Shown here: positions 43,941 to 53,365 of the stretch, piece after piece
Layout: each line of letters opens with the position of its first letter
Position numbering within the stretch: the first letter of the stretch is position 1
Origin: Hassallia byssoidea VB512170
Lineage (GTDB): Bacteria; Cyanobacteriota; Cyanobacteriia; Cyanobacteriales; Nostocaceae
Length of the DNA stretch: 64,000 nt
Assembly: GCF_000817785.2 (NCBI RefSeq)
Contig: NZ_JTCM02000008.1
Span: 51,180-115,179, forward strand
Reading direction: 5' to 3'
Notes under the pieces: model-generated
Told to the model about the DNA's origin: nothing
Seen by the model: only the letters and a program-made list of their open reading frames with translations
Databases searched by the model: none
Translations under genes and position numbers: made by a program

Positions 43941-45632
43941 CTAAGCACTAACTTCCGTCGCAGTAGATGGCGGCAGTTCAGCGCTATGATTATCGATGCC
44001 GTAGTCGTAGGGACCGTGAGTGACAACGGGCAATACTTCCCAGTTTTCAACTATTGGTGGTGAACTGGTTGTCCATTCTAAAGTCAAAGCTTGCCAAGGA
44101 TTATCACCGGCTTTTGGTCCAGCAATCCAACTCCAAATGACGTTGATGGTGAAGGGAATCACTGAAGCTGCCAATACAAAAGCACCAACAGTACAAATCT
44201 GATTCAGGCTGATAAATTGCGGATCGTACATGGCAACTCTTCGAGGCATTCCTTGCAAACCCAACTCGTGCATCGGCAAAAATGTCAAATTAGTGCCAAT
44301 GAAGGTGAGGACGAAGTGAATGCGACCCCAAGTTTCATTCATCATCCGTCCGGTCATTTTCGGGAACCAATGGTAAATGCCGGCGTAGATGCCAAATACG
44401 GAACCGCCAAACAATACATAGTGGAAGTGCGCCACTACATAATATGTGTCGTGGACGTGAACATCAAAGGGGGCTGTTCCCATCGTTACACCGCTTAAGC
44501 CACCCATGACAAACATGGATAGCAAGCCAATAGCAAATAGCATGGCGCTGGTGAAGCGAATTTTACCACCCCAAAGGGTAGCAACCCAACCGAAAATCTT
44601 CACGCCGGTGGGAACAGCCACAATGAGGGTGGAGATGGTGAAGAACATCCGCATCCAACCGGGTGTACCGCTGGTAAACATGTGGTGTACCCAGACGAAC
44701 AAACCGACAACGCAGATGGCTACGCTGGAATAGGCGATCGCCTTATACCCAAAAATCGGTTTGCGAGCGTGTACGGGTATCACTTCGGACATAATGCCGA
44801 AAATTGGCAGAATCATCAAATAAACTGCCGGGTGCGAATAAAACCAGAACAAATGTTGGTAAATTACCACATTACCGCCAGCATCTGGTTTAAAGAAGGA
44901 AGTACCAAAGTTGATGTCAAACAACAACAGCACCAAACCAGCTGCTAACACGGGTGTCGAAAGAAGCGCCAAAATAGCAGTTGCTAAAGTCGCCCAGCAA
45001 AATAAGGGAACTTGATCCCATTTCATGCTAGGGACTTTCATTTTCAGGATGGTGATGACAAAGTTCACCGAACCCAAAATTGAGGAAGTTCCCACCAAGA
45101 CGATCGCTAAAATCCACATCGATTGTGCGGTGTTAGCGGTAACTAAACTTAATGGTGGGTAAGCAGTCCAGCCAGATTGCGAACCGCCAAAAAAGAAACT
45201 ACCAAGCAGTAATGCACCTGCTGGTGGATTCAACCAAAAGGCGATCGCATTCAACTTCGGGAAAGCCATATCTCTAGCACCAACCATCAACGGCACCAGA
45301 TAATTACCAAATCCCCCAATTGCACTCGGTACAATCCACAGAAAAATCATGATTGTTCCATGATTCGTCATGAAAGCGTTGTACAAATTCGGGTCGAGGA
45401 GGTCTGCATCCGGTGTCGCTAATTCTGCACGCATAGCAACAGCCATCAGTCCCCCAATCAGATAGAAGACAAATGCTGTAACTAAATATTGGATGCCAAT
45501 AACTTTATGGTCAACATTAAACGTGAAGTAGTCATACCATTTCCACGCTTGAGGATGGATCGTATGGGCACTCACCAATTGAGTTTTATTGTCTTCGTGT
45601 GGAGTATTCGGTGGAAATTCTACTTGCGTCAT
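43941..45632 (-). CDS. coxA: Cytochrome c oxidase subunit I, A2 type
   Basis: 563 residues with about twelve membrane segments. Heme and CuB ligands are seen in FMTNHGTIMIFLWIVP, FWFYSHPAVYLMILP (His-Tyr pair), FVWVHHMFTSG (two His) and TYYVVAHFHYVLFGG. The helix VI motif is YSHPAV, without the Glu of A1 enzymes (HPEV), so this is an A2-type heme-copper oxidase. It reduces O2 to water and pumps protons. The ATG at 45632 (MTQVEFPPN) was chosen; the open frame upstream is STRR. Codes with coxB and coxC. Confidence 0.97.
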   Translation of the reverse strand: MTQVEFPPNTPHEDNKTQLVSAHTIHPQAWKWYDYFTFNVDHKVIGIQYLVTAFVFYLIGGLMAVAMRAELATPDADLLDPNLYNAFMTNHGTIMIFLWIVPSAIGGFGNYLVPLMVGARDMAFPKLNAIAFWLNPPAGALLLGSFFFGGSQSGWTAYPPLSLVTANTAQSMWILAIVLVGTSSILGSVNFVITILKMKVPSMKWDQVPLFCWATLATAILALLSTPVLAAGLVLLLFDINFGTSFFKPDAGGNVVIYQHLFWFYSHPAVYLMILPIFGIMSEVIPVHARKPIFGYKAIAYSSVAICVVGLFVWVHHMFTSGTPGWMRMFFTISTLIVAVPTGVKIFGWVATLWGGKIRFTSAMLFAIGLLSMFVMGGLSGVTMGTAPFDVHVHDTYYVVAHFHYVLFGGSVFGIYAGIYHWFPKMTGRMMNETWGRIHFVLTFIGTNLTFLPMHELGLQGMPRRVAMYDPQFISLNQICTVGAFVLAASVIPFTINVIWSWIAGPKAGDNPWQALTLEWTTSSPPIVENWEVLPVVTHGPYDYGIDNHSAELPPSTATEVSA

Positions 45633-45674
45633 ATTTTTTCCTTTGTCCAACCGCTTCGCGAAGTCACGCATTCC

Positions 45675-45777
45675 ATAGTCCAAAGTCCACAGTCCACAGT
45701 CCAAGATGTTTTGACTCTTGACTCTTGACCATTGACTCTTGACTCTTGACTCTTGACCATTGACTCTTGACTCTTGA
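45675..45777. repeat. STRR arrays between coxB and coxA
   Basis: AGTCCAC/AGTCCAA units and about nine TGACTCT/TGACCAT units fill the gap; coxB ends directly at its border. Confidence 0.85.
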
Positions 45778-46785
45778 CTAATGACTCATAGACTCTAGAG
45801 TTAGTGAACTAATCCCCATATCATGAGCGTAGGGAGCAAGAAACTCTGAAGTTGATAACTCAGCTGGCTTGACTGCAACAGCTTGATTGAGTTCTTGGTT
45901 TTGAGCAATTTTGTTTTCTGTCAGCCAGCTATCATACTCTTCTGGTGTTTCCACAATTACAGAAGATCGCATTGAACCGTGATAGCCACCGCATAATTCT
46001 GTACAAACTATCGGATATGTACCCGGTTTAGTAGCGACGAATCGCAATTGAGTAGGGATACCGGGAATTGCGTCTTGCTTCAATCTAAATTGCGGTACCC
46101 AGAATGAGTGGATAACATCTGTTGCGGACAAGTTGATTTGTACGTCGGCACCAACTGGAACGTGTAATTCTCCAGAATTAACGCCACTTTCGGGATAGTT
46201 AAATAACCAAGCAAACTGCATCCCGGTGACATCAACAACTAAGTCGGCAACTTTGCCTTGTTCAGCCGGAGTTCCACCAATGCCAATTTTCCGCGCACCT
46301 GCTGGGGGTACTGGTACTTCCAATTCCGTTGTTGAGGCGTCACTCAATGTAGCTGCGATCGCGCTTCCCGGCATCTGAGCAACATGAGATGGAGAATGGC
46401 TCATAGCCATCATATGTCCGGGTGCTTCAATTCCACCCATGCGCGTAAACACATCAACACTGTATATTCCCAAGCAAAGGACAATGATTGATGGAACTGC
46501 CGTCCAAAAAACTTCTAAAGGAAGATTGCCCTCAATATGGACACCATCGGTATCATCACCTTTACGGCGACGATATTTAACTGCAAAAATTAAGATGGTT
46601 CCTTCTACTACCAAAAAGAGAGCGATCGCAATGCTGAACATGATGTTGAAAAACCCGTCCACCAAAGGCGCTTGTGCTGAAGCTTGCACCGGCAGTAAAC
46701 TATGGTTTTGACCAAGCCAGATGCTTAAAACTGTGACGAATGCCCCAGCAACTAAAGTTAATAATGAAACAGGAATTTCTTGCAT
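45778..46785 (-). CDS. coxB: Cytochrome c oxidase subunit II with CuA site
   Basis: 335 residues. An N-terminal membrane anchor (PVSLLTLVAGAFVTVLSIWL), further hairpin helices (IMFSIAIALFLVVEGTILIF, VFWTAVPSIIVLCLGIYSVD), then the cupredoxin domain with TDVIHSFWVPQFR and TELCGGYHGSM. The ligands C-x3-C-x3-H-x2-M and the distant His make a complete CuA centre, so the enzyme takes electrons from cytochrome c or plastocyanin, not from quinol. ATG at 46785 (MQEIPVS) is preferred; the 21 codons upstream are basic and not conserved. First gene of the coxBAC operon. Confidence 0.96.
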   Translation of the reverse strand: MQEIPVSLLTLVAGAFVTVLSIWLGQNHSLLPVQASAQAPLVDGFFNIMFSIAIALFLVVEGTILIFAVKYRRRKGDDTDGVHIEGNLPLEVFWTAVPSIIVLCLGIYSVDVFTRMGGIEAPGHMMAMSHSPSHVAQMPGSAIAATLSDASTTELEVPVPPAGARKIGIGGTPAEQGKVADLVVDVTGMQFAWLFNYPESGVNSGELHVPVGADVQINLSATDVIHSFWVPQFRLKQDAIPGIPTQLRFVATKPGTYPIVCTELCGGYHGSMRSSVIVETPEEYDSWLTENKIAQNQELNQAVAVKPAELSTSEFLAPYAHDMGISSLTLESMSH

Positions 46786-47029
46786 ACATACCTGCTGTGT
46801 ACAACATCGTGTTTGTGTGATTTTCTTTCTTTTTACCCCAGGATTCATATCCTGTATTGATGTATATCCTAGGCAGGAAAGAAAATAGTTTTCTCGCTTG
46901 TGAGAGCATCACAACAAGCAGATTTTTTTGCTTTCACCTATATATTTTCTCTGTTTATTATAGAGAATCCGGGAAAAATCTCTATATTTCTTAATATATT
47001 TTGTCCGGCAAAGCTACAACTAAATTTTT

Positions 47030-47049
47030 GCTTATAGTTAACTATAAGC
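47030..47049. promoter_or_regulatory. Perfect 20-base palindrome upstream of coxB
   Basis: GCTTATAGTTAACTATAAGC is identical to its reverse complement, with no loop, so it fits a homodimer-binding operator better than an RNA hairpin. It lies 245 bases ahead of the coxB start. Regulator unknown. Confidence 0.5.
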
Positions 47050-47252
47050 ATTTACCAATCAAGTTTCATGATGAAGCATAAAAGAAAAAAAGCCAAAAGC
47101 ATCACCACCGATCTAGGCTATATTAGCAGCAAGTTTAAATTTGTTAATAGCTGACATTTTTCGATTTCTAGATTGTTTTACTGGTAACTTTTTGCGTACC
47201 GATAAATATTCAGCATTCCCCTTTTGGGTTGGTCGAGTACTAGATAGGTGGT

Positions 47253-47272
47253 CGCTTGCCTTTCGGCAAGCG
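47253..47272 (-). terminator. Hairpin CGCTTGCC-TTTC-GGCAAGCG after fdxB
   Basis: Perfect 8-base stem and 4-base loop about 40 bases after the fdxB stop. No T run follows on the minus strand, so terminator function is only possible. Confidence 0.4.
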
Positions 47273-47311
47273 CATTTTCCGGCAATAGCGCTTGAAAAAA
47301 GCGCATAAACC

Positions 47312-47605
47312 TTAATTTACTAAGGCAACATGGGTGTAGCAATTCTTTGGACAAATTCTTGCACAAGCCTCACAACCAACACAGTTTTCTGGATTAGCCA
47401 CTGTCATTATTTTCCGTTCGATTTCATCATCATCTTCATCTTCTACAAGTTCGCCTTCTTCGTTTAGCGCTGCCAAAGATAGTACATTATGCCCGCAAAT
47501 TTTAAAGCATCTGCCACAGCCAATGCACTTTTCTTGATCGATATCTTGAGCAAATTTAGGTGTCCAAGTTTTACCGCCAAATGTCAAGCCTGTTAGTTGT
47601 GCCAT
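47312..47605 (-). CDS. fdxB: Nif-specific ferredoxin III, 2[4Fe-4S]
   Basis: 97 residues with two C-x2-C-x2-C-x3-C motifs: [11 protein letters not shown] (Cys27-37) and [11 protein letters not shown] (Cys75-85), followed by P, separated by an acidic linker (EDEDDDE). The form and length match ferredoxin III, nif-specific. It probably serves electron transfer to nitrogenase or its cofactor assembly. Neighbours are coxBAC on one side and cnfR on the other, a typical heterocyst setting. Confidence 0.93.
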   Translation of the reverse strand: MAQLTGLTFGGKTWTPKFAQDIDQEKCIGCGRCFKICGHNVLSLAALNEEGELVEDEDDDEIERKIMTVANPENCVGCEACARICPKNCYTHVALVN

Positions 47606-48636
47606 GAATCTACCTCAGCAATTTTGCTTACTAATCTATCTGGACTCTTATTCTCATCCTAACTTAATCTTAATTAGCTGGCTTTATTATTCACAAATGA
47701 TTATTTTCTCTATCAATTTTTGATGACTTTAACTTAATATTTTGAGTTTTTTAAGTTATTTGAAACTTTCTAATTGAAAGTTTTTACCAATAATTTAAAT
47801 TAGACGTTGACTGATATCATGCTTATATCGCCTGATTCTGCTGATTTGGGGTGAGACGCAAGATTTATCAGAACAGTCGATTGCTGAAGACTGAAATTCC
47901 TTGTTTACTGACAAATAGAAAGAAATAACTGATGTTTAATTTGATAATTTTTGGTAAACTTTGTCTGACTGATGATAGTGTTTGTAGAGAAATATGCGTT
48001 ACCAACTACAAATAATAAATAGTGTTTAGATATACATAATTGCTTTTTTATTAGCTTATGTATATCCGGAATCTATATTGGGCAAAGTAAATGATGTGAA
48101 ATTTACTTTTTAAGCGATCGCCTACATAACTAAATACAAGCTCAATATCATATTTTTGATTATTTACCTCAATTCAACATATTGATTTTGTCATTAATAA
48201 CTGTAAATTAGCTAACAAAATAATTACTAAATTTAATTATTAATAATATTAATAAGCACGGTACAACCTCTGGCTAAAAAGCTAAATGTTCGTTAATAAC
48301 AATTATGAATTTTTATTATGTTCAACAAGTAAATGTTTATATATATCCGATAATGTAAGATATTAAAAAATATTTCTCAGATCCGAAGTGAACAACGTTA
48401 TCTTAAGATTAGTGAAATATATATTTAATAAATAAGTAATATTAGGCTTTAGTTAAAAGCTTTTATAGCATTCAGTTGGATGCAAAGTACTTAATATGGA
48501 TGTTCCTTGATTAATTTCGCAAGAAAATAATATTCTTGCAGTCGAAATATTGTGGTGGTGAGTATTAAAGAAAGTAAATACATCCATTCTGAGACTTGAG
48601 CCAGATATCGAGAGCGAGTAGAGTGGCAATTGCCGT
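47606..48636. other. Long AT-rich divergent region between fdxB and cnfR
   Basis: 1,031 bases, no convincing gene. It should hold the promoters of fdxB and cnfR. A TCCGGA at 48065-48070 matches the DIF1 hexamer reported for heterocyst-specific promoters; a possible -10 TAAATG lies 17 bases on. No clear GTA-N8-TAC NtcA site was found by eye. Confidence 0.6.
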
Positions 48637-50226
48637 ATGCCTTATACAATTCCTAACAACAGTTGCGTTGGATGTGATAACTGCCGTCCTCAATGTCCTA
48701 CAGGTGCGATCAAAATAGAGAACGATGAATATTGGATCGACCCTTGTCTTTGTAACAATTGCGAAGGTTATTACCCCGAACCGCAATGTGTAATCGCTTG
48801 TCCTACAAAATCACCGATTCCTTGGCAAGCGAAAAAGGGAAGATGCAAAGTTGAACCTAGAGATGCCACAAGTTCAGATTTATTTGCCAATGGGAAGAGT
48901 AATCCGTTTGCATCAGCGATCGTCATTTGGGAAGCTTGCAACGTGTTGGCACAGCGAACATCTTTACCTTGGCAAATCGATGAACAGGGTTTCTTATGTT
49001 ATGGGAGACAAGTTAACCAAGGTAAGGGAGCGATCGCATTTCACATTACCGATCCATTTAAAGTAAGTGAAAAAGCAACAGAGTTACAGGCAATTGAAGC
49101 ACTTGATATCAGAGCTGCTTGCATCCATTTAATTTTTGCTGCTTATGCTACAGCTTCCGAGCAACCTTGGGAGCAAGAGTTTGCGATCGACGATCGCCAA
49201 ATCGAGAAATATTTAGGATTAGAGAAACGCAAAGACTTGAGTAAAAACGCCAAACTCGCTCTCATGAAAAATATTGTACTGCAAGCTTGCTCGCTGATAA
49301 CCACCATTGACTGGCCCCAACAAGGTCGAATCAAAGGTTTTTCAGTTACAGGCAGTCGCTTGTGGCACATAGTAGACATTCAGCACTATTTTCAAGAAGA
49401 TAATCTGGGGTGTAAATATCTAGTCGGGCTAACTTTTAAAGTCAAAGCTGGCATTTGGACGCGGTATTTCTTAAATAAACAAGGATGCAAAGAGCGAACT
49501 GCATTTTATCAATATCGCAGTCTGCCCAAATCTTTGTTAAGCACAATCATGAGCATTTGGCAACAACATGAAGGTGCAGCGCGATTAATGCTATGGCTGC
49601 TATTTAAAACTAAAATGGGCACTTCCCAACGCATCACCGTTCCCACCTTGGTGAAAGTTGCTTACGGTGAGGAAAAAGTCAACCACGCAACCAGACATCG
49701 AGAAGAACGCAAACGACTGCTGCGAACTTTTGAAAGTGATTTGGAAATTCTCCATCATTATGGAATCAAAGCAGTTTTCGACCCGATTACCTATCCACCA
49801 GAAATTCAACCTTTGTGGGCAAAGTTAATTGATATTCCCGAAGATCCAGAAGAAGCATTAGAATTTTGGACTACTGACGGTGGTGCTGACACTCGCTTGA
49901 CAGACACAGGTCCGCGTGGTAAGTGGAATTTGCTGATGAACGCTCGAATTTTGTCGTTTGAACTACCTCCAGAATGGGAACAGCCAATCCCGAAATCTCA
50001 GAAAAATCAGCGACAAACTCGAAGCACCAGAAAAAAGATAAAAACCACTGGCGATTTGCTTGGGGAACAGATTTTACAAGCACGAAAAAATCTGAATCTC
50101 TCCCAAAGAGAATTAGCAAAGTTGACAGGTAAAAGCCAAAGCTGGATTCGAGATGTCGAAAATGGTCGCTTAAAAGCGAAGTCAGAAGACCAAGCGGTGT
50201 TAAGGAAAGTGTTGAATATGGGGTAA
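48637..50226 (+). CDS. cnfR: CnfR/PatB, ferredoxin-HTH activator of nitrogen fixation genes
   Basis: 529 residues, the same length as Anabaena PatB. The N-terminus is a ferredoxin-like domain with CVGCDNCRPQC (Cys10-20) and a second group (CLCNNC ... CVIAC, residues 37-55) for two [4Fe-4S] clusters. The middle has no named domain. The C-terminus is a helix-turn-helix of the XRE type (LNLSQRELAKLTGKSQSWIR, about residues 490-515). CnfR senses low O2 and activates nif genes; in heterocystous strains patB mutants fail to fix N2 in air. Position beside fdxB and coxBAC agrees with the all2512-alr2514/2516 region of Nostoc PCC 7120. Confidence 0.96.
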   Translation: MPYTIPNNSCVGCDNCRPQCPTGAIKIENDEYWIDPCLCNNCEGYYPEPQCVIACPTKSPIPWQAKKGRCKVEPRDATSSDLFANGKSNPFASAIVIWEACNVLAQRTSLPWQIDEQGFLCYGRQVNQGKGAIAFHITDPFKVSEKATELQAIEALDIRAACIHLIFAAYATASEQPWEQEFAIDDRQIEKYLGLEKRKDLSKNAKLALMKNIVLQACSLITTIDWPQQGRIKGFSVTGSRLWHIVDIQHYFQEDNLGCKYLVGLTFKVKAGIWTRYFLNKQGCKERTAFYQYRSLPKSLLSTIMSIWQQHEGAARLMLWLLFKTKMGTSQRITVPTLVKVAYGEEKVNHATRHREERKRLLRTFESDLEILHHYGIKAVFDPITYPPEIQPLWAKLIDIPEDPEEALEFWTTDGGADTRLTDTGPRGKWNLLMNARILSFELPPEWEQPIPKSQKNQRQTRSTRKKIKTTGDLLGEQILQARKNLNLSQRELAKLTGKSQSWIRDVENGRLKAKSEDQAVLRKVLNMG

Positions 50227-50235
50227 TAGCAATGT

Positions 50236-50376
50236 AATTCATAATTAATAATTAATAATTCATAATTTCAATCAGTGTCAGCTTGAATCCACTTAAAAAG
50301 TTGACAATTGAATTTTTCATGAGCGTGTTCGCGCTTTACCCATTTTTTATGAATTATGAATTATGAATTAATAATT
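50236..50376. repeat. ATTAATAATTCATAATT direct and inverted repeats
   Basis: AATTCATAATTAATAATTAA units at 50236-50268 and complementary TTATGAATTATGAATTATGA units at 50347-50376 can pair to a long hairpin between the convergent cnfR and Uma2 genes. Confidence 0.7.
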
Positions 50377-50944
50377 ATATTGTCACCTTTAACCACCCAA
50401 AAATATCACCTACCGTCAACTGTAACCCCTGACAGAACTCTGGCACCGGCAAAACACCATCAACTTCTTCAAAAGGTAAAGGTTGTCGTCCCGCAGGATA
50501 AACAGCAATGAATCGCTCATCAGGGTCAATTAACCAACCCATTTGAGTTCCGTGGTTGAGAGCGTGTAAGATTTTTTTTGTAACTTTTGTATGGCTTTGT
50601 TCTGGGGAAAGAATTTCGATTATCCAGTCGGGTGCTACAGTAAATGTATTGGCAATATCACCATTTTCGTCTATAGGAAGCCTTGCCCAAGAGAATACAG
50701 CGACATCGGGAACTATAGAACGTCCTCCAAAAGTGCAACGTAATTCTGGAAAAGCCCAACCAATTTTTTGTACTTTTATAACAGAATTGATTGTGGGACA
50801 GAGTTCTCCTTGAATAGTGCTATGTTTTCCTTGAGGCATGGGTTTTTGAATGATTTGACCGTCGATGTATTCTAAGCTTGGCTTAGTTTCTGATAGTGCG
50901 AGAAATTCTTCTAGGGTCAATACTTTATTTGCTGCTTCTACCAT
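50375..50944 (-). CDS. Uma2-family (DUF820) putative endonuclease
   Basis: 189 residues of a family that is very abundant in cyanobacteria: LTLEEFLALSETKPSLEYID, FGGRSIVPDVAVFSWARLP and PDWIIEILSPEQSHTKVTKK give the PD-(D/E)XK-like pattern (Asp in VPDVAV, E-I-L-S). The cellular role is not known; some members may belong to mobile DNA. It stands alone here. Confidence 0.9.
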   Translation of the reverse strand: MVEAANKVLTLEEFLALSETKPSLEYIDGQIIQKPMPQGKHSTIQGELCPTINSVIKVQKIGWAFPELRCTFGGRSIVPDVAVFSWARLPIDENGDIANTFTVAPDWIIEILSPEQSHTKVTKKILHALNHGTQMGWLIDPDERFIAVYPAGRQPLPFEEVDGVLPVPEFCQGLQLTVGDIFGWLKVTI

Positions 50945-51159
50945 TGTTATCCTAGCCTCAACTTCTGATAATTTTTTTACCTCCTTTTGCTCCAGCCAAG
51001 CAGGGACGTGAAGTTAGTGAAGAGAAATCCAGCTTTCTCTTTCAATGCCAAGGTTCCAGTCGTTCCTTTCTTTAAGGCAGAAATGCGATCGCCTAAATAC
51101 TGTAATCGTTTCTTGCCCGATCGCATTACATCATCAGAACTTTTGCTCCTCTGAATAAG

Positions 51160-51588
51160 TTATCTGCTTGTAGACGAAACATTATTCAAGCGATCGCGAA
51201 TTGCGGTTAATTGTTCAGTATTATTCACTGGCGATCGCGGTGCTGGTAATTCTGTATTGGGCCAATTAAGTAAATCATTACACGGACATAATTCAGGTGG
51301 CATTCCCAAGCTTCGCACGGGTACTGGCATGGTACAACGACTGCAATGGCTCATTTCCCAACTCGGTGTCAGCAGTTCGTCAATAGTTTCTTGCGTACCC
51401 TCTAAGTAACACTCACCTGTTTCTGGTGAGATAATTTGCTGCCATGTCGTTTCAAATTCGTCACTATAGCGATCGCCTTGAATTACTGGTTGCGGCAACA
51501 GACTTGCCGAACCATTATTTATCATCACCTTTTTGCCTAACTGAAACCAGTAGGCGAGGTATTGTTTTACTTCGTGTTTGGTTGCCAT
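51160..51588 (-). CDS. Conserved cyanobacterial protein with Cys pairs
   Basis: 142 residues: KHEVKQYLAYWFQLGKKVMI, SDEFETTWQQIISPETGECY and a Cys-rich part (SHCSRCTMPVPV, ELCPCND) that could bind zinc. The pattern is found in many cyanobacteria as an unknown protein. 56 bases separate it from cobU, upstream on the same strand. Confidence 0.8.
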   Translation of the reverse strand: MATKHEVKQYLAYWFQLGKKVMINNGSASLLPQPVIQGDRYSDEFETTWQQIISPETGECYLEGTQETIDELLTPSWEMSHCSRCTMPVPVRSLGMPPELCPCNDLLNWPNTELPAPRSPVNNTEQLTAIRDRLNNVSSTSR

Positions 51589-51644
51589 ACCACAATATTA
51601 AGCTTGCGACATCAAATTTCTAATTTGGAATACTTAATTTTAAA

Positions 51645-52190
51645 TTAAGATTTTGGTGGTAACGGGGAACCAAGAACACTGAGATTAAGAACATGACCAC
51701 CAGTAACTAAATAAACAGCTTCGCAAACCGTAGCCAACTGGCGGATTAAAGAACCAAGGCGATCGCGAAAATTTCTCCCAACCGGATAAGCCGGCACTAC
51801 ACCCCAACCTGTTTCTTCCGCCACAAATATCATATCAGCCGCAACCAAATCCACCGTTTCTAACAATTCTGCAACCGTGTTTTCCCAGATTGCATCCTCC
51901 TGAGAGAGTAGATTAGCTACCCAAGTTCCCAAAGAATCTACCAACAGACAGATATTTGGTTGAGCATCCGCAAGAGTAGCGGATAATTCTATCGGTACTT
52001 CCAGCGTTACCCAATCTTCAAGACGGCGTTTTTGGTGTTGGGCAATGCGTTGATTCCACTCTGCGTCCGCTGAGTTTTGCGTGGCAGTGGCGATGTAAAC
52101 AACTTGTTTCTCTGACTGCATTGCGAGAATTTCTGCCCATTCACTTTTACCAGATCGTGCAGGTCCGGTTACGAGGATGACTTTACCCAA
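51645..52190 (-). CDS. cobU: Adenosylcobinamide kinase / guanylyltransferase CobU
   Basis: About 181 residues. The P-loop GPARSGKSEWAE, then VVYIATATQNSADAEWNQRI, the segment AQHQKRRLEDWVT (His takes GMP) and LLVDSLGTWVANLL are diagnostic. CobU phosphorylates adenosylcobinamide and adds GMP in B12 assembly. The TTG at 52190 (MGKVILVTG) has AAGGAA before it and gives the usual family start; another TTG at 52229 would add 13 residues. Confidence 0.92.
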   Translation of the reverse strand: MGKVILVTGPARSGKSEWAEILAMQSEKQVVYIATATQNSADAEWNQRIAQHQKRRLEDWVTLEVPIELSATLADAQPNICLLVDSLGTWVANLLSQEDAIWENTVAELLETVDLVAADMIFVAEETGWGVVPAYPVGRNFRDRLGSLIRQLATVCEAVYLVTGGHVLNLSVLGSPLPPKS

Positions 52191-52409
52191 AGCTTTTTCC
52201 TTAGTATCTTTAATTAATAGTGGTGGCAATTTCTTACTTTGAATTTTTTCACAACCAAAGTGGGATTTTTGGTACTAAATAACTTTTAAGAGATAAAATT
52301 AGCACCAGCATTATTTAATGCCACTCGTGGCGAAAAAAGAAAAATCCCATTGAGACACTTCTCAATCATTAGAACACCACTGGGGACAGGATAAGTTAGG
52401 TAATTTTTT

Positions 52410-53195
52410 ATGAAAGCAGGCTTAAAACGCATTGAGGCAACTCTACACGATTTGGGAACTAACGGCACAGCCTCAGCCGAAGCTAGTTCTACAAAGCAGT
52501 CTTTCTCTTTTCGGATCAGCGTTGGAAGTAGCGAAGCTACAGCAGATGCTGTTTCATCAAAAGAAGGTCTTCGCGAAGCAGACGCACCTGAGTTTGGTAC
52601 AGAATTTGAGAATCATTCTTATCATCATAACTCAGTGCAAACCTTTCCCACACAAGACAGCGATGGCAGATCGCCGGCACTACCCAAATTCAAAACTCCC
52701 AGCTTCACAAGCCATCGCAACGCAGCTAATCCCGCATTAGCACTTAATTTGTTGCAAGAAATTCAAGAAAGCGTTTCGCTTTGGCAAAAAGAATTGCAAA
52801 ATATTGTCAAACAAATTCAAGATATTTACATAGAAGGTCCGATTGTCAATGGCTGGTTAGAGTCCCAGGCACGAGAAAGCGAACCTGGGGGAACCGCAAC
52901 CCTGCGTCATGCGGAAGTCGATCGCCTGATGGATTATGTAGAAGAAATTTGCGCGGCTCAAGAAAACGTATCGTATCAATCAGCGCGTACAGGCTACCGT
53001 CTTTGCGGTTTAGATTCCTCCGGTCAAGTGTGGTCGCGTCCATGTCCACCCGATCAAGTGCCGATTGTCAGTATGGCGATCGCTCGTTACCAAAAGTTAC
53101 GCCAACTCCTAGGACGCAAGCAATATCTAGAAACTAGGCTTAGTCAATTAGCGGAAACTCTGGTAGTTTTACACAGTCATATTCAACAAGCATGA
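52410..53195 (+). CDS. Conserved cyanobacterial protein of unknown function
   Basis: 261 residues. The C-terminal part looks conserved: NLLQEIQESVSLWQKELQNI, QIQDIYIEGPIVNGWLES, TGYRLCGLDSSGQVWSRPCP, KLRQLLGRKQYLETRLSQLA, with coiled-coil tendency. The N-terminal ~80 residues are partly translated repeat (52466-52590, e.g. GTCTTCGCGAAGCAGAC and TAGCGAAGCTA). No known domain. Function unknown. Confidence 0.75.
   Translation: MKAGLKRIEATLHDLGTNGTASAEASSTKQSFSFRISVGSSEATADAVSSKEGLREADAPEFGTEFENHSYHHNSVQTFPTQDSDGRSPALPKFKTPSFTSHRNAANPALALNLLQEIQESVSLWQKELQNIVKQIQDIYIEGPIVNGWLESQARESEPGGTATLRHAEVDRLMDYVEEICAAQENVSYQSARTGYRLCGLDSSGQVWSRPCPPDQVPIVSMAIARYQKLRQLLGRKQYLETRLSQLAETLVVLHSHIQQA
52466..52590. 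repeat. Short-palindrome repeat inside the 52410 gene
   Basis: Series of small palindromes (TAGCGAAGCTA, TCTTCGCGAAGCAGA) typical of dispersed repeats; read as a Ser/Ala/Glu-rich stretch. Confidence 0.55.
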
Positions 53196-53365
53196 ACTTT
53201 TAACGATTATTTCCGAAAAAACTCGGTTGGTGAGTCAGGAATTTTTGGTATAGATTTAGCGATAAGGAGACAAGGGGACTCCTTGGAGACACGGGGACAA
53301 GGGGACAGGAAAAATCACTCTTGAATGCGTGACTTTTGACTCTTGACAAATCCAAAATCAACTTT

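Larger units (their letters stand above)
46786..47311. other. Intergenic region between coxB and fdxB
   Basis: 526 bases with no gene recognised; coxB promoter expected here. It contains a perfect 20-base palindrome (47030-47049) and a hairpin near fdxB (47253-47272). Confidence 0.6.

Noticed and set aside
44020..44948. Plus-strand frames over coxA
   Set aside because: Shadows of the conserved coxA gene with no family match.
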